A stretch of 55,721 nucleotides of DNA from Proteobacteria bacterium UBA7415 (GCA_002470515.1 DKML01000021.1:1-55721); one strand, 5' to 3'; shown: positions 44,721 through 52,576, counted from the stretch's first letter. Numbers and translations: made by a program. Notes: generated by a model from the sequence alone, not told the origin.

Positions 44721-45737
44721 TCACTTAATCGTATTTACGATTGATTCGCGAACATTGGGCAGCTGCTCCAAGTCTCGTGGGTAGCTGGCACGCCACATAG
44801 GCACAAGATGTGCTAATTGGGCACTAAACAGTGTATGGCTTTGAAGTTCTTGCGCATCAAACAGCTTTGCCCCCACGGAATGACGCACAATCTCAAGCAA
44901 TGCGTCACGCGGTGTTACGGGTTCAATCAATATCTGGTCAGTAGGCTCTGGCGCTAATCTTACAAAAGCGGCGATTGGTAATGGCGACTTTGAAGCACCT
45001 ACAGCAAAGTAGTCACTTTGTGCTGTGGGTAATTTAAGTTGCGGAAAGGCGCCCGAAATCAGTAAAGATTCGGCATCTACCACGATTACATCGTCACTGA
45101 TTTGCTGCCAATCGTCATCATGTGTTGCGGAGAGCGTGGATTTTCCAATGCCAGACTCAGCAATAAGAGCTATTGCCCCGTTGGGCGTCACCACACAACC
45201 GGCATGCAAACAATAGCGATTGCGCGCTCTGAAGAACAGCACTGTGACCGGGCCTAACATCACCTCTAGCGCGAGCCGACCAGACGGATCAGCCAATACA
45301 CAAATAGCTGTTTGGGTGGATAAGTCTAAAAAGTAAGCGTCGGTCCCATCAATTCGCACTAACCCATGATGTTGATCGCATAGGTACTCAATTTGTCTAA
45401 CAGCGCCATCAAACGGAGCGCTACCCTTATATCGTAAATTCAATGCATCAGTAGTTAGCTTAGCCTGTTTAAAGGCTGTGCTGGACTTACTCTTAACGGT
45501 CGTTGAATTAACGTTTAAAGCCGTTACTTTTGAGCTATCAACTTTAAACGCAACGAGCTGTGGAAACTCCACGGTCGAACTTAAGACTACGCCACCCAGC
45601 AAGTAATAATGCTCTTTGTTAGAGCCGTCTAAAAACTGATCATCTGGAGTTATATTGCGCACGTTGGATGGCCTTTGATAGAACTCATTCTTTAGATACT
45701 TGTTGCTACTAGCGATCTCTGCAATTACGGACTTCAC
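44721..45737 (-). CDS. HprK-related kinase (HPr-rel-A type)
   Basis: The C-terminal half resembles HPr kinase: CLHAGCVVTPNGAIALIAESGIGKST with Walker A at residues 194-201, then ISDDVIVVDAE. The N-terminal 170 residues are unlike HPr kinase. In lasso-peptide and HPr-rel-A clusters such kinases phosphorylate a peptide or an unknown partner. It converges on the nucleotidyltransferase gene (1 bp between stops) and diverges from the DUF4442 gene. A PTS role is unlikely because no HPr gene is nearby. Confidence 0.8.
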   Translation of the reverse strand: MKSVIAEIASSNKYLKNEFYQRPSNVRNITPDDQFLDGSNKEHYYLLGGVVLSSTVEFPQLVAFKVDSSKVTALNVNSTTVKSKSSTAFKQAKLTTDALNLRYKGSAPFDGAVRQIEYLCDQHHGLVRIDGTDAYFLDLSTQTAICVLADPSGRLALEVMLGPVTVLFFRARNRYCLHAGCVVTPNGAIALIAESGIGKSTLSATHDDDWQQISDDVIVVDAESLLISGAFPQLKLPTAQSDYFAVGASKSPLPIAAFVRLAPEPTDQILIEPVTPRDALLEIVRHSVGAKLFDAQELQSHTLFSAQLAHLVPMWRASYPRDLEQLPNVRESIVNTIK

Positions 45738-45895
45738 AGCATTAATGGTACATCGCCAAAATAATTGAAATTAGAACACTGAATGCTCTTAGCGGTTGAT
45801 TACGGTTAAAGTATCGAATTAGCGCGTTAAGTGCCATCGCTTTTAAAAACTATTTTACGAACCACTTATCTACGACACCTCGACCAGGATTTAAT

Positions 45896-46375
45896 ATGCC
45901 ATCTATCTACGACCGCTACCAAAAAATATCCAAGTTGCCTGCTGGTAAATTCATATTCAGCAAAATGGTCGGGTTCGGCGCGCCTTTCTTTCGATATTTA
46001 CGAGCTCAAGTTTTAGACCTCAGCCCTGCGTATTGCAAAGTCCAAGTCAAAGACCGTCGTGGCCTACATAATCATTTGGGCACTATCAATGCCGGAGCTC
46101 TCTGCTCCCTAGCTGAAATGTGTGGCGGTATGGCGCTGGATGCGGCGATAGACCCAAGCTTGCGCTGGATACCCAAAGCAATGACTGTAAAGTACATCGC
46201 CAAAGCAACCGAGACTATTACGGCCATTAGCGACTTTGAAGTGACTACCATTGAGCCTGGCGAATTTGTTGTTCCCGTGGCTGTGAGTAATCGAGCTGGG
46301 GATTTACTGTTTACCGCTGACATCAGCTTTTACATCAGTAAGAAACCAGCAAGGCCTAAGAATTGGAGAAATTAG
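45896..46375 (+). CDS. DUF4442 hotdog-fold thioesterase-like protein
   Basis: A 159-residue hotdog protein. RRGLHNHLGTINAGALCSLAEMCGGMALD is the conserved substrate-tunnel helix region with the HxxT-xxxGA-like pattern of DUF4442/PaaI thioesterases. The remainder forms beta strands (AMTVKYIAKATETITAISDF). Acyl-CoA or a related thioester is the likely substrate. Its stop overlaps the stop of the converging SDR gene by four bases. Confidence 0.85.
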   Translation: MPSIYDRYQKISKLPAGKFIFSKMVGFGAPFFRYLRAQVLDLSPAYCKVQVKDRRGLHNHLGTINAGALCSLAEMCGGMALDAAIDPSLRWIPKAMTVKYIAKATETITAISDFEVTTIEPGEFVVPVAVSNRAGDLLFTADISFYISKKPARPKNWRN

Positions 46376-47067
46376 GACTTCTTAAAAACCCGCTTTAGGG
46401 GCTGTAAGTTCAACTCATCAACAACACTGGTTGCTGGCAGTTTAAGCGCACTGAATACACTGCTGGCGATGTCTTGAGGGCTAAGGGCAAACTCTTGCCC
46501 TTGCGCTGGCTCAAACGCCAACTCGTCAAAGAAATCGCTGCGCACAGCACCTGGGTTGATCAGAATCACGCGAATATCGCTATTTGCGCACTCTGCTCTA
46601 AGACTTTGCGCTAAACCGCGTAGGCCAAACTTACTGGCGCAATAAACGCTGCCCTGCTTTGCGCCTTGTAGCGCAGCCTCGCTGCCAATTAAGACTATGT
46701 CGCCACCTCCTTTAGCTTTCATAAGCGGCACAATTTTACTTAACAGCACTATGTTAGAGGTTAGGTTGGTGGTAATGAGCTTTTCGATTTGCGCAGTAGA
46801 GAATTGTTCGATTGCACCAAACTGACCATAGCCCGCATTGAGTACAAGTAGATCTAAACCGCTAAGTAAACTGCGGTGTTCTTTACAAAACGCATCTACC
46901 GCCCCAAGATCCGATTGATCGAGTGTGATGGCTTGAGCGAAGTTAAGATCGTTTTTACTGAAGTCACGCCCTACCCCGATAGCCGTATACCCTTGCTCAA
47001 TCGCTTGGGTGGCAATAGCTCGACCAATGCCTGAAGTTGCGCCTGTGACTAGTGCATTTAAGCTCAT
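46372..47067 (-). CDS. SDR family NAD(P)-dependent oxidoreductase
   Basis: A classical short-chain dehydrogenase of 231 residues. The cofactor site is TGATSGIGRAIATQ, NAGYGQFG follows, and the catalytic Ser-Tyr-Lys are in LIGSEAALQGAKQGSVYCASKFG. INPGAVRSDFF is the usual PG motif. The substrate is unknown. It is the last gene of the minus-strand set with the photolyase-like gene 46 bp upstream. Confidence 0.9.
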   Translation of the reverse strand: MSLNALVTGATSGIGRAIATQAIEQGYTAIGVGRDFSKNDLNFAQAITLDQSDLGAVDAFCKEHRSLLSGLDLLVLNAGYGQFGAIEQFSTAQIEKLITTNLTSNIVLLSKIVPLMKAKGGGDIVLIGSEAALQGAKQGSVYCASKFGLRGLAQSLRAECANSDIRVILINPGAVRSDFFDELAFEPAQGQEFALSPQDIASSVFSALKLPATSVVDELNLQPLKRVFKKS

Positions 47068-47113
47068 ATTAGTTTTGTCCGGTTTTTACGAGGTTGTACG
47101 AATGCGACGAACG

Positions 47114-48130
47114 TTAAGTTGCGCTTCTGTACGTGTACAGCCTGTCAGCTTGAATATGCTGTAAACAAAGCTGTTCTACGTAATCGAGTATCTGCGTTTC
47201 GATATCACTACGGTAGCTTACCATCGTGCCATTACTAGGATCCTGCTGCTCTAAGCCAAAATTAAACACGGGCTCTTCGGGGTACAGCTTATACATCGCC
47301 TTAAAGAACGTTTTGGGTACGCGAAAGCTACCTAACGTCACGCTATCTAATAACTCAGGGTCTAATTGGCTAAACACCTGTTCGGCTAAGCGCGCATAGC
47401 TTTCTTGATACCCTTCATGCCATATAACGGGGTCAAAGCGAATACCGATCTTCCATCCCTGCTCTTGAAGCTTTTGCAGAGCGTCGATCCGTTTACTCAC
47501 CGCAGGTGCTCCTAGCTCTACGGCTTGCGCTACCTCTGAAGGGCTTAAACTCGCCGCAATCACAACTTTATCAGATGCTTTGCGTTTTAGAAGCGAACGA
47601 ATTTGGGTGCTCTTGGTTCGCAGCTCTAATACCGCATTCGGTATGTGCTCAAATTGCTCAATAAAAAAGTCAGCAAACTGAGACATCGGCTCAAATGCTA
47701 AACTGTCGCAGTCGTAGCCCGAAAAAAACCAAGTAGGCTTCTCGTCGTTGGCGTGGCTGCTAGCGATTTTCTTAATCTCATCAACAAACTCTTCGTAGTT
47801 TACAAACAACAAATAATGAGCAGACTGAAACATGCCTTGTAAAAAACAATAGCGACAGTCGTACAAACAATTGAGCATGTGCGAAAAATAGTAGTGCGCG
47901 CCGCCACCGGTTTCATATTGCGCAGGCGTTGGGTGCACAAATGTATTTTCCTTAAGCGCAAGAATGAGCGACGGCGATTGCTTCTGCGCACGAAAGTTCT
48001 GGTTGTGGCCATTGAATATTTCGCTATGGCTTTGCACAGTAATCACTGTGGCCGATTTATAGCGTTTTAAGATCTCTTTGCTGCGAGGATGGTCAAGCGC
48101 GGCCTGCTCTATGTAGATAGTCTGAATCAT
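47114..48130 (-). CDS. Spore-photoproduct-lyase-like radical SAM enzyme
   Basis: Radical SAM Cys residues are Cys88, Cys92 and Cys95 in CLYDCRYC. Another Cys stands at 141 in FFSGYDCDSLAFEP, the place where Bacillus SPL has its hydrogen-donor Cys141. LELRTKSTQIRSLL and RFDPVIWHEGY match later SPL blocks. SPL repairs the UV-made spore photoproduct thymine dimer. This genome does not look like a spore former, so the substrate may be the same lesion in desiccated cells or another DNA lesion. It follows the nucleosidase-like gene by 15 bp. Confidence 0.85.
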   Translation of the reverse strand: MIQTIYIEQAALDHPRSKEILKRYKSATVITVQSHSEIFNGHNQNFRAQKQSPSLILALKENTFVHPTPAQYETGGGAHYYFSHMLNCLYDCRYCFLQGMFQSAHYLLFVNYEEFVDEIKKIASSHANDEKPTWFFSGYDCDSLAFEPMSQFADFFIEQFEHIPNAVLELRTKSTQIRSLLKRKASDKVVIAASLSPSEVAQAVELGAPAVSKRIDALQKLQEQGWKIGIRFDPVIWHEGYQESYARLAEQVFSQLDPELLDSVTLGSFRVPKTFFKAMYKLYPEEPVFNFGLEQQDPSNGTMVSYRSDIETQILDYVEQLCLQHIQADRLYTYRSAT

Positions 48131-48145
48131 GTTTTGCTACTTACG

Positions 48146-48994
48146 TTAACTTGGTACGCTAAAGTTTGGCGCTATTGAATTGACCAGTACCTGTAAGTCA
48201 GCAATCGCCTTTCGCGCATCAGTTTGAGCAACTAGATCTGCATTTGATGATGCGTCCCAACGCTCAGCCAGTATGAGCTTGTATACCAGTTCACCCACAA
48301 TGCGTTTCTGGCTGTGCGATGCCCTAAAGGGTAGATCCAACATGGGAGCAAGTACATCAACCGCATCAACAAGATCACCCTTGCCTAACCGGCCTACTGC
48401 TGCGGCAAACGCGACTACATCAGCTACATGAGGCTTGATCAATGCGTAACAATCATCTTTGTTGAAGCCCGCCAAAGGTTGCTTAGCATTATCGGAAATA
48501 ACTTTAATAACGTGTACATACTCTTTACTGACAAATCTTTGTGCGGCGCAGACAAAACCACTGGCTTCCATATCAAATACAAGCTCATTGTAAGCGTCTG
48601 AGGGCTGCGCTTGAGATTCCAGCCCTGCTCTACTCCATTTGCTCTTTATTATAATAGTTGGGTAAAAAGTGCGTTCTAGCAAAGGACCACTAACGCTGTG
48701 AATTAAGCACAACGCACCAACGGCTTTGTCGGCCGTGCCGCCAATTCCAAAGTTGATCCAAACGCAGCTTCGCTCAGACATTCCCGCTAACCACGCCGCA
48801 GCCATAGAGGCATTAAGCGCGCCCATTCCACTAATGACCAATATGTGTTTTGCCTCATCCAGATCAGCGCCATCTGAATAAAAGCCAAAAGGCTTAGCAC
48901 ATTGCTTGGTAAGCGCTAACGCTTCTACAAACGGCTTCGCTTCGGCCTCAGTGGCGAATACCCAAGCGACTGATCTATGATTTGCGTAATTCAT
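48146..48994 (-). CDS. Nucleoside phosphorylase/nucleosidase-like protein (MTAN superfamily)
   Basis: A PNP/MTAN-fold protein of 282 residues. ISGMGALNASMAAAWL and INFGIGGTADKAVGAL resemble the phosphate/nucleoside-binding glycine regions, FDMEASGFVCAAQRF is the MEA motif that binds the ribose, and VISDNAKQ is the SDN block with the catalytic Asp. It could cleave methylthioadenosine, adenosylhomocysteine or 5'-deoxyadenosine. Since it is next to a radical SAM gene that makes 5'-deoxyadenosine, the last is attractive, but this is inferred. Confidence 0.78.
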   Translation of the reverse strand: MNYANHRSVAWVFATEAEAKPFVEALALTKQCAKPFGFYSDGADLDEAKHILVISGMGALNASMAAAWLAGMSERSCVWINFGIGGTADKAVGALCLIHSVSGPLLERTFYPTIIIKSKWSRAGLESQAQPSDAYNELVFDMEASGFVCAAQRFVSKEYVHVIKVISDNAKQPLAGFNKDDCYALIKPHVADVVAFAAAVGRLGKGDLVDAVDVLAPMLDLPFRASHSQKRIVGELVYKLILAERWDASSNADLVAQTDARKAIADLQVLVNSIAPNFSVPS

Positions 48995-49001
48995 AGTCGA
49001 A

Positions 49002-49889
49002 TTATCGGTTCCAACGCTCGATTTTGCGAGTCATCTCTTCAGCAAGTTGCTGGTTTGCGTGTTTAATTGCCCCATTGCGAAGAATCTTAGCTTTTTCGAG
49101 CAGTGTTGAACGAGTCTGTGCAATAAGTTCTTGGTTTAACAACCAGTCGGGCTTGGGCTTGGGCTTGGGCTTGGAATCGAAATCTGCTTGAATAAGTATC
49201 TTCTCAAGTGCCGTTACCCGAAATCGATCCATACCCCAATGCTGACGCGACAATTGATCTGCATGACCACCTGTTTTATAAATCTGAGGGCTCCCCACAA
49301 AAGCAACTTGATAATACGAGCATATTCGCAACCACAAATCATAGTCTTCACACGCAGGTAAGCCTTCATCAAAGCCCCCTACCTTAGAAAACACATCGCG
49401 GTGAATTAAAATTGAGGACGGCGACATAGCGCACAAAGGCAAACAGTGCGCGTAAATCATCCCGCCATGCTTTTGGTGTTTGTTGTGTTGGTTAACCCTC
49501 ACCCCTTTGCGGATCCATATCTCTTGCGTATGACACACGGCTAAGCCCGTCTCATCAATAGCGTCGAATTGAACACTGAGCTTTTCGGGCATCCAGCTGT
49601 CATCAGAATCCAACAAGGCTATCCATTCACCCTGCGCTACACCTAAGCCGGCGTTACGGGCCGCGCTAACGCCACGATTGTTTTGAACCAAGAGCTGTAC
49701 ATCAGGGTAGACCCGGCCAACATACTCGGCCGTACCGTCATCAGAACCATCATCAATAACAATAAGTTCGTAGTCGCGATTCAAAACCCAGCCTTCTTTC
49801 TCAAAATGACTTTGAGCCAGCACAGACTCAACTGCCACAGATAGACTGTGCAGTCGATTAAAGCTGGGAATAAGGACAGAAAGTTTCAT
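49002..49889 (-). CDS. Glycosyltransferase family 2
   Basis: A GT-A enzyme starting MKLSVLIPSFNRLHSLSVAVES, with IDDGSDDGTAEYV, VSAARNAGLGVA, LLDSDDSW (DxD) and GGFDEGLPACEDYDLWLR. It has 295 residues from the chosen ATG. The open frame extends six codons upstream to a TTG. The C-terminal part contains KPKPKPKPDW, encoded by a hexanucleotide repeat at 49149-49172. It leads a set of nucleosidase, photolyase-like and SDR genes at 7, 15 and 46 bp spacing; a functional link to them is not evident. Confidence 0.88.
   Translation of the reverse strand: MKLSVLIPSFNRLHSLSVAVESVLAQSHFEKEGWVLNRDYELIVIDDGSDDGTAEYVGRVYPDVQLLVQNNRGVSAARNAGLGVAQGEWIALLDSDDSWMPEKLSVQFDAIDETGLAVCHTQEIWIRKGVRVNQHNKHQKHGGMIYAHCLPLCAMSPSSILIHRDVFSKVGGFDEGLPACEDYDLWLRICSYYQVAFVGSPQIYKTGGHADQLSRQHWGMDRFRVTALEKILIQADFDSKPKPKPKPDWLLNQELIAQTRSTLLEKAKILRNGAIKHANQQLAEEMTRKIERWNR
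49149..49172. repeat. Hexanucleotide repeat inside a glycosyltransferase gene
   Basis: GGGCTT is repeated about four times, encoding Lys-Pro dipeptides on the minus strand. Copy-number change would keep the frame and alter only the length of the Lys-Pro run. Confidence 0.75.
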
Positions 49890-50203
49890 GGCGTATGAAA
49901 GAAGCAAGTTTCGGGGTGGAATGTACCAGAAGTGTAAGCAATAAAACTTTAATGCCGCACAAAGATTGTGCTATTTTGCATAAATAAGCACGATTAAGTG
50001 ACTGTTTTAATTAGAAATTAGAAAGTGTTGGGTATAAAACACACCAACGGTGTTGCAAAAAACTCACCAAATTAAATAAATCGTCACTTTAGGTTAACAG
50101 TACGTTAAACCAACTCTTGAGTTTCGAAACGAGTCGTATGATTAGTCCATGAAATGTAAATGAGTATTTATTTTCATAACTCTCTCTTCTTTTTGTTATT
50201 TAG
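49890..50203. other. Non-coding stretch with possible plus-strand small RNA
   Basis: No gene is visible on either strand. It contains GTTTCGAAAC (a perfect 10-base palindrome near 50127) and a near-palindrome GGTTAAC/GTTAAACC at about 50093-50112. It ends in a strong plus-strand terminator with no plus-strand gene before it. A small transcript could end there; no clear sigma-70 promoter with good spacing was found. Confidence 0.4.
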
Positions 50204-50235
50204 CGCCGCTCCCTAAACAGAGCGGCGTTTTTTTT
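50204..50235 (+). terminator. Strong rho-independent terminator with no obvious gene upstream
   Basis: CGCCGCTC (50204-50211) and GAGCGGCG (50220-50227) form a perfect eight-pair stem around an eight-base loop, followed by eight T. It works only on the plus strand. The nearest protein gene on that strand lies nearly 4 kb to the left. Confidence 0.88.
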
Positions 50236-50590
50236 GCACATGGATGTGCTTATATTGCGTGTGCATGGGTGCACAAAAGCAATGTCGGTTAGCGAAACCA
50301 CGTAAAACATCGACTCAAAGAAATAAAACAGAACTAAAGGATGGCCTTATGCCGCGAATGCATGGATGCATAAGAGCGGCGTGGTTAGCGAAACCACGTA
50401 AAACACCGACTCAAAAAACAAAACAAGACTAAAGGATGGCCTTATGCCGCGAATGCATGGATGCATAAGAGCGGCGTGGTTATAGAAAGCTCAGAATTCG
50501 CAACCCGCCGAACACAAGAAACGAAACAGGACCCAACATGTGCTTATATTGCGTGTGCATGGATGCACAAACGCGGCGTCGTTAGAGACG
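50236..50590. repeat. Array of TGG(A/G)-loop hairpins, about 96-100 bp period
   Basis: Five short hairpins have a five-pair stem and a TGGA or TGGG loop: 50236-50249, 50261-50274, 50358-50371, 50453-50466 and 50555-50568. The last four are embedded in a repeat of about 96-100 bases. Outer stems pair in three of them: ATTGC/GCAAT in unit 1 and GCCGC/GCGGC in units 2 and 3. A second hairpin GGTT-AGCGA-AACC follows in units 1 and 2. Stem changes are compensated between units, which argues that the fold matters. The consensus also contains AAAGGATGGCCTTAT between units. Confidence 0.85.
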
Positions 50591-50781
50591 CCACAAACTT
50601 ACAGGGCCACAAGAACCAATAACCAACGTAACCCAAAAAGCACTCATCCCAAACACCTCTCGATTCCAACCAAAGCCACCACACACCAATAACAAATCCC
50701 ACATCGACGCAAAACAGGCCCAAAACCTCACTCCCCACCACCCCAAACCAAACATCTCCCCACATAAACACAAATCAAAGG
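50591..50781. other. C/A-rich, G-poor non-coding tract before the tRNA promoter
   Basis: The plus strand here is dominated by A and C with few G, for example CCCCACCACCCCAAACC. An open frame on the minus strand is a by-product of this composition (Trp/Gly/Val-rich) and is not called a gene. No promoter or terminator is seen inside the tract. Confidence 0.6.
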
Positions 50782-50811
50782 TTGCTAAACCGATTCATCT
50801 CTGGATATAAT
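50782..50811 (+). promoter_or_regulatory. Sigma-70 promoter of tRNA-Leu
   Basis: TTGCTA (50782-50787) and a perfect TATAAT (50806-50811) are 18 bases apart, followed by a GC-rich discriminator (CCCGCCGC) typical of stringently controlled stable-RNA promoters. The tRNA begins 18 bases after the -10 box. Confidence 0.85.
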
Positions 50812-50829
50812 CCCGCCGCTCCATTGGAC

Positions 50830-50915
50830 GCCGGAGTGGCGGAATTGGTAGACGCGCCGGATTCAAAATCCGGTTCCTTCTGGGAGTGCCGGTTCGATTC
50901 CGGCCTTCGGTACCA
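50830..50915 (+). tRNA. tRNA-Leu (anticodon CAA)
   Basis: A class II tRNA of 86 bases including the encoded CCA. The acceptor strands are GCCGGAG and CTTCGGT, the anticodon arm is CCGGA-TTCAAAA-TCCGG giving anticodon CAA, a variable arm follows, and the T arm is GCCGG-TTCGATT-CCGGC. It has its own promoter and terminator. The DNA to its right contains transposase remnants, as is common beside tRNA genes used for integration, but no attachment-site duplicate was found. Confidence 0.96.
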
Positions 50916-50981
50916 ATGGATTATTAAGTACAGCCTTATTCATCAATAAGATAAGTTGCTGAAAAGCAGATTCAAAAAAAG

Positions 50982-51004
50982 AGCCCGCGACTGCGGGCTT
51001 TTTT
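50982..51004 (+). terminator. Terminator of the tRNA-Leu transcript
   Basis: AGCCCGC-GACT-GCGGGCT forms a perfect seven-pair stem, followed by five T and preceded by seven A, about 65 bp after the tRNA. Confidence 0.92.
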
Positions 51005-51041
51005 GTGTCTAATGTTTTCTACTATCGGAGATGTACTAGGT

Positions 51042-51060
51042 TGGTAAAGTGACACAGATT
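51042..51060. repeat. Possible outer end of the IS3-type remnant
   Basis: TGGTAAAGTGACACAGATT lies directly after the transposase stop and begins with TG as IS3 ends do. No second copy is seen, because the other end of the element is missing. The boundary is therefore tentative. Confidence 0.35.
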
Positions 51061-51063
51061 AAT

Positions 51064-51843
51064 TTAAGAGTTTTCGTACGCATTTGGCGTTTCATAACCT
51101 AATGTTGAGTGAAGCCGAGTTCCGTTATAGTAACGGATGTAGTGATTAACGTCATTGATAATCCCCTCACGAGTTAAATGGATAACGTTAGCCAGCCATT
51201 CATATTTCAGACTACCAAAAAATCGCTCAACAACCGCATTGTCATAGCAGTTGCCTTTGCCGCTCATTGAGCTTTGCATGCCATAATCAGCAAGCTGTTT
51301 CCGATAAGCACGGCTTGTGTATTGCGATCCTCTGTCGCTGTGATGAAGCAATCCGTTTAATGGTTTTCGCAGTGCGTGAGCATGCTTTAAGGCGCGTATT
51401 ATTAAGGCTGTTGTCATACGCTCGGCCATCGCCCAACCAATGATCTTACGTGAGTGTAAGTCCATCACAATGGCAAGATAAACCCACCCCTGACGAGTCG
51501 CCAGATACGTAATATCAGTGCTCCAGACTTGATTGGGCTTGTCGGGATTGAAGCTCTGATCTAACACATTCGGTGATATTGGATTACTGTGATTGCTGTT
51601 CGTGGTTGCTTTATACGATTGTCGTTGAGTGCACTTTAGGTTGAGCTTACGCATAATTGTTCTCGTTTTGGTTTCACCAATGGTGAAGCCTGACTTGTTC
51701 AGCGCACGGCACAGCTTCACGTAACCAAGACCACTGCGCGTTTGGTTAAATAGCCGCTTGGCTTCTCGATAAAGCAGTAACTCACGCTCACTAATAACCT
51801 TGGCTGGCTTGCGCCGCCAACGATAATAAGCGCTTGTGCTCAC
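51064..51843 (-). pseudogene. IS3 family transposase OrfB, 5'-truncated and without OrfA
   Basis: The DDE core is intact: VWSTDITYLATRQGWVYLAIVMD, LLHHSDRGSQYTS with the second Asp, and SGKGNCYDNAVVERFFGSLK with the catalytic Glu. The frame shown opens with a GTG, but family sequence (LVDLCSALRVSTSAYYRW) continues upstream to an in-frame TAG. There the sequence changes into an IS110 transposase gene on the same strand. OrfA and the left end are missing, so it is a remnant even though 259 residues are readable. Confidence 0.85.
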
Positions 51844-52250
51844 CCGTAGTGCCGAGCATAGATCAACAAGTCTCTAGATCGTTGGATTGACTGGACTGTT
51901 TGCTGGTCGATGGTCTTGTAAGGGGCTTCCTTAATGTTTGGTCGGTTAGCTGCTTCAGCTACAGCCAGAGCATCGTTGGCATCGGTCTTGTGACCCTGAC
52001 GAAAGGGTGTAACGGACATCGCTGGAAGGATTTTAGTATTGTGCCCAAACGATCGAGCAACGCGAGACCAATAGTGTGCTGTCGCACAAGCTTCAAAAGC
52101 GACCAATGATGGCTTTTGATTAGCCAAGTAGTCTCTGAATTTACGTCGACTAAACTCCTTGCTGTGCGACAACTTCCCGTTCTTAGATAAACAAGCAGCA
52201 GCAATTACGTTCTTGGCAAGGTCAACGCCGATAGTAGTATGATTATTCAT
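51840..52250 (-). pseudogene. IS110 family transposase, N-terminal fragment fused to IS3 DNA
   Basis: MNNHTTIGVDLAKNVIAAAC opens a RuvC-like DEDD domain with the first acidic residue, followed by FEACATAHYWSR and GHKTDANDALAVAEA with the later acidic residues. After SIQRSRDLL the sequence leaves the family and reads out of frame through IS3 OrfB DNA to a TGA. The Tnp serine-containing C-terminal domain is missing. The junction falls at about 51865-51880. The fragment is non-functional. Confidence 0.85.
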
Positions 52251-52460
52251 GTATGGATTCCTCAGATGAGAGTTGTGGTGATTCTCAACCCTAGCACTTA
52301 GGGTGGAGGAGTCCATACATTGAGTATACAAGAGCCCTTTGCATACACCAAACCGCCCTACTCTTATGCAACCCACCACTCTTACCAACTCCACTATGTG
52401 CAACAATCACAATGTGGTTCTCAACACACAAGGTCGCAGCACGTAAGTCGTTCCGTTTAT
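52251..52460 (-). ncRNA. Likely residual IS110 5' non-coding (bridge RNA) region
   Basis: In IS110 elements the bridge RNA is encoded between the left end and the transposase start. This 210-base stretch has that position, no gene of its own, and repeated pieces: GGACTCC near GGAATCC, and GTTGAGAACCAC / GTTGAGAATCAC about 120 bases apart on the minus strand. With the transposase cut, it would be inactive. No fold was computed. Confidence 0.4.
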
Positions 52461-52576
52461 ACTCGCCCATCAAGATTGGGGTATCGACTTAGAGCAAAGA
52501 TGTTAAAGCCAAGAGAATCGCCATCGAATAACTCATTACCTTCTCCTTTTTACTTCTATTCCTGCGAACCAACGTC
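52461..52576. other. Spacer without recognisable feature
   Basis: This stretch joins the IS110 remnant to the DUF2339 fragment. No gene, tRNA or hairpin with a T tract is seen. The left end of the IS110 element must lie in or near it, but IS110 ends lack inverted repeats and cannot be placed by eye. Confidence 0.4.

Noticed and set aside
50244..50432. Plus-strand open frame of 62 codons over the hairpin array
   Set aside because: It reads through two repeat units, giving a repeated peptide (LAKPRKT). No ribosome binding site and no family resemblance; the hairpin structure explains the sequence better.
50236..50590. CRISPR array
   Set aside because: Units of about 96-100 bases differ throughout and are not constant repeats with unique spacers; no cas genes are present.
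50236..50590. Integron attC sites
   Set aside because: The GTTRRRY core does not fit the GTTAGCG, GTTATAG or GTTAGAG sequences, and no integrase or gene cassettes are present.
50544..50771. Minus-strand open frame rich in Trp, Gly and Val
   Set aside because: It is a by-product of the G-poor plus strand; composition is not protein-like and no start signal is seen.
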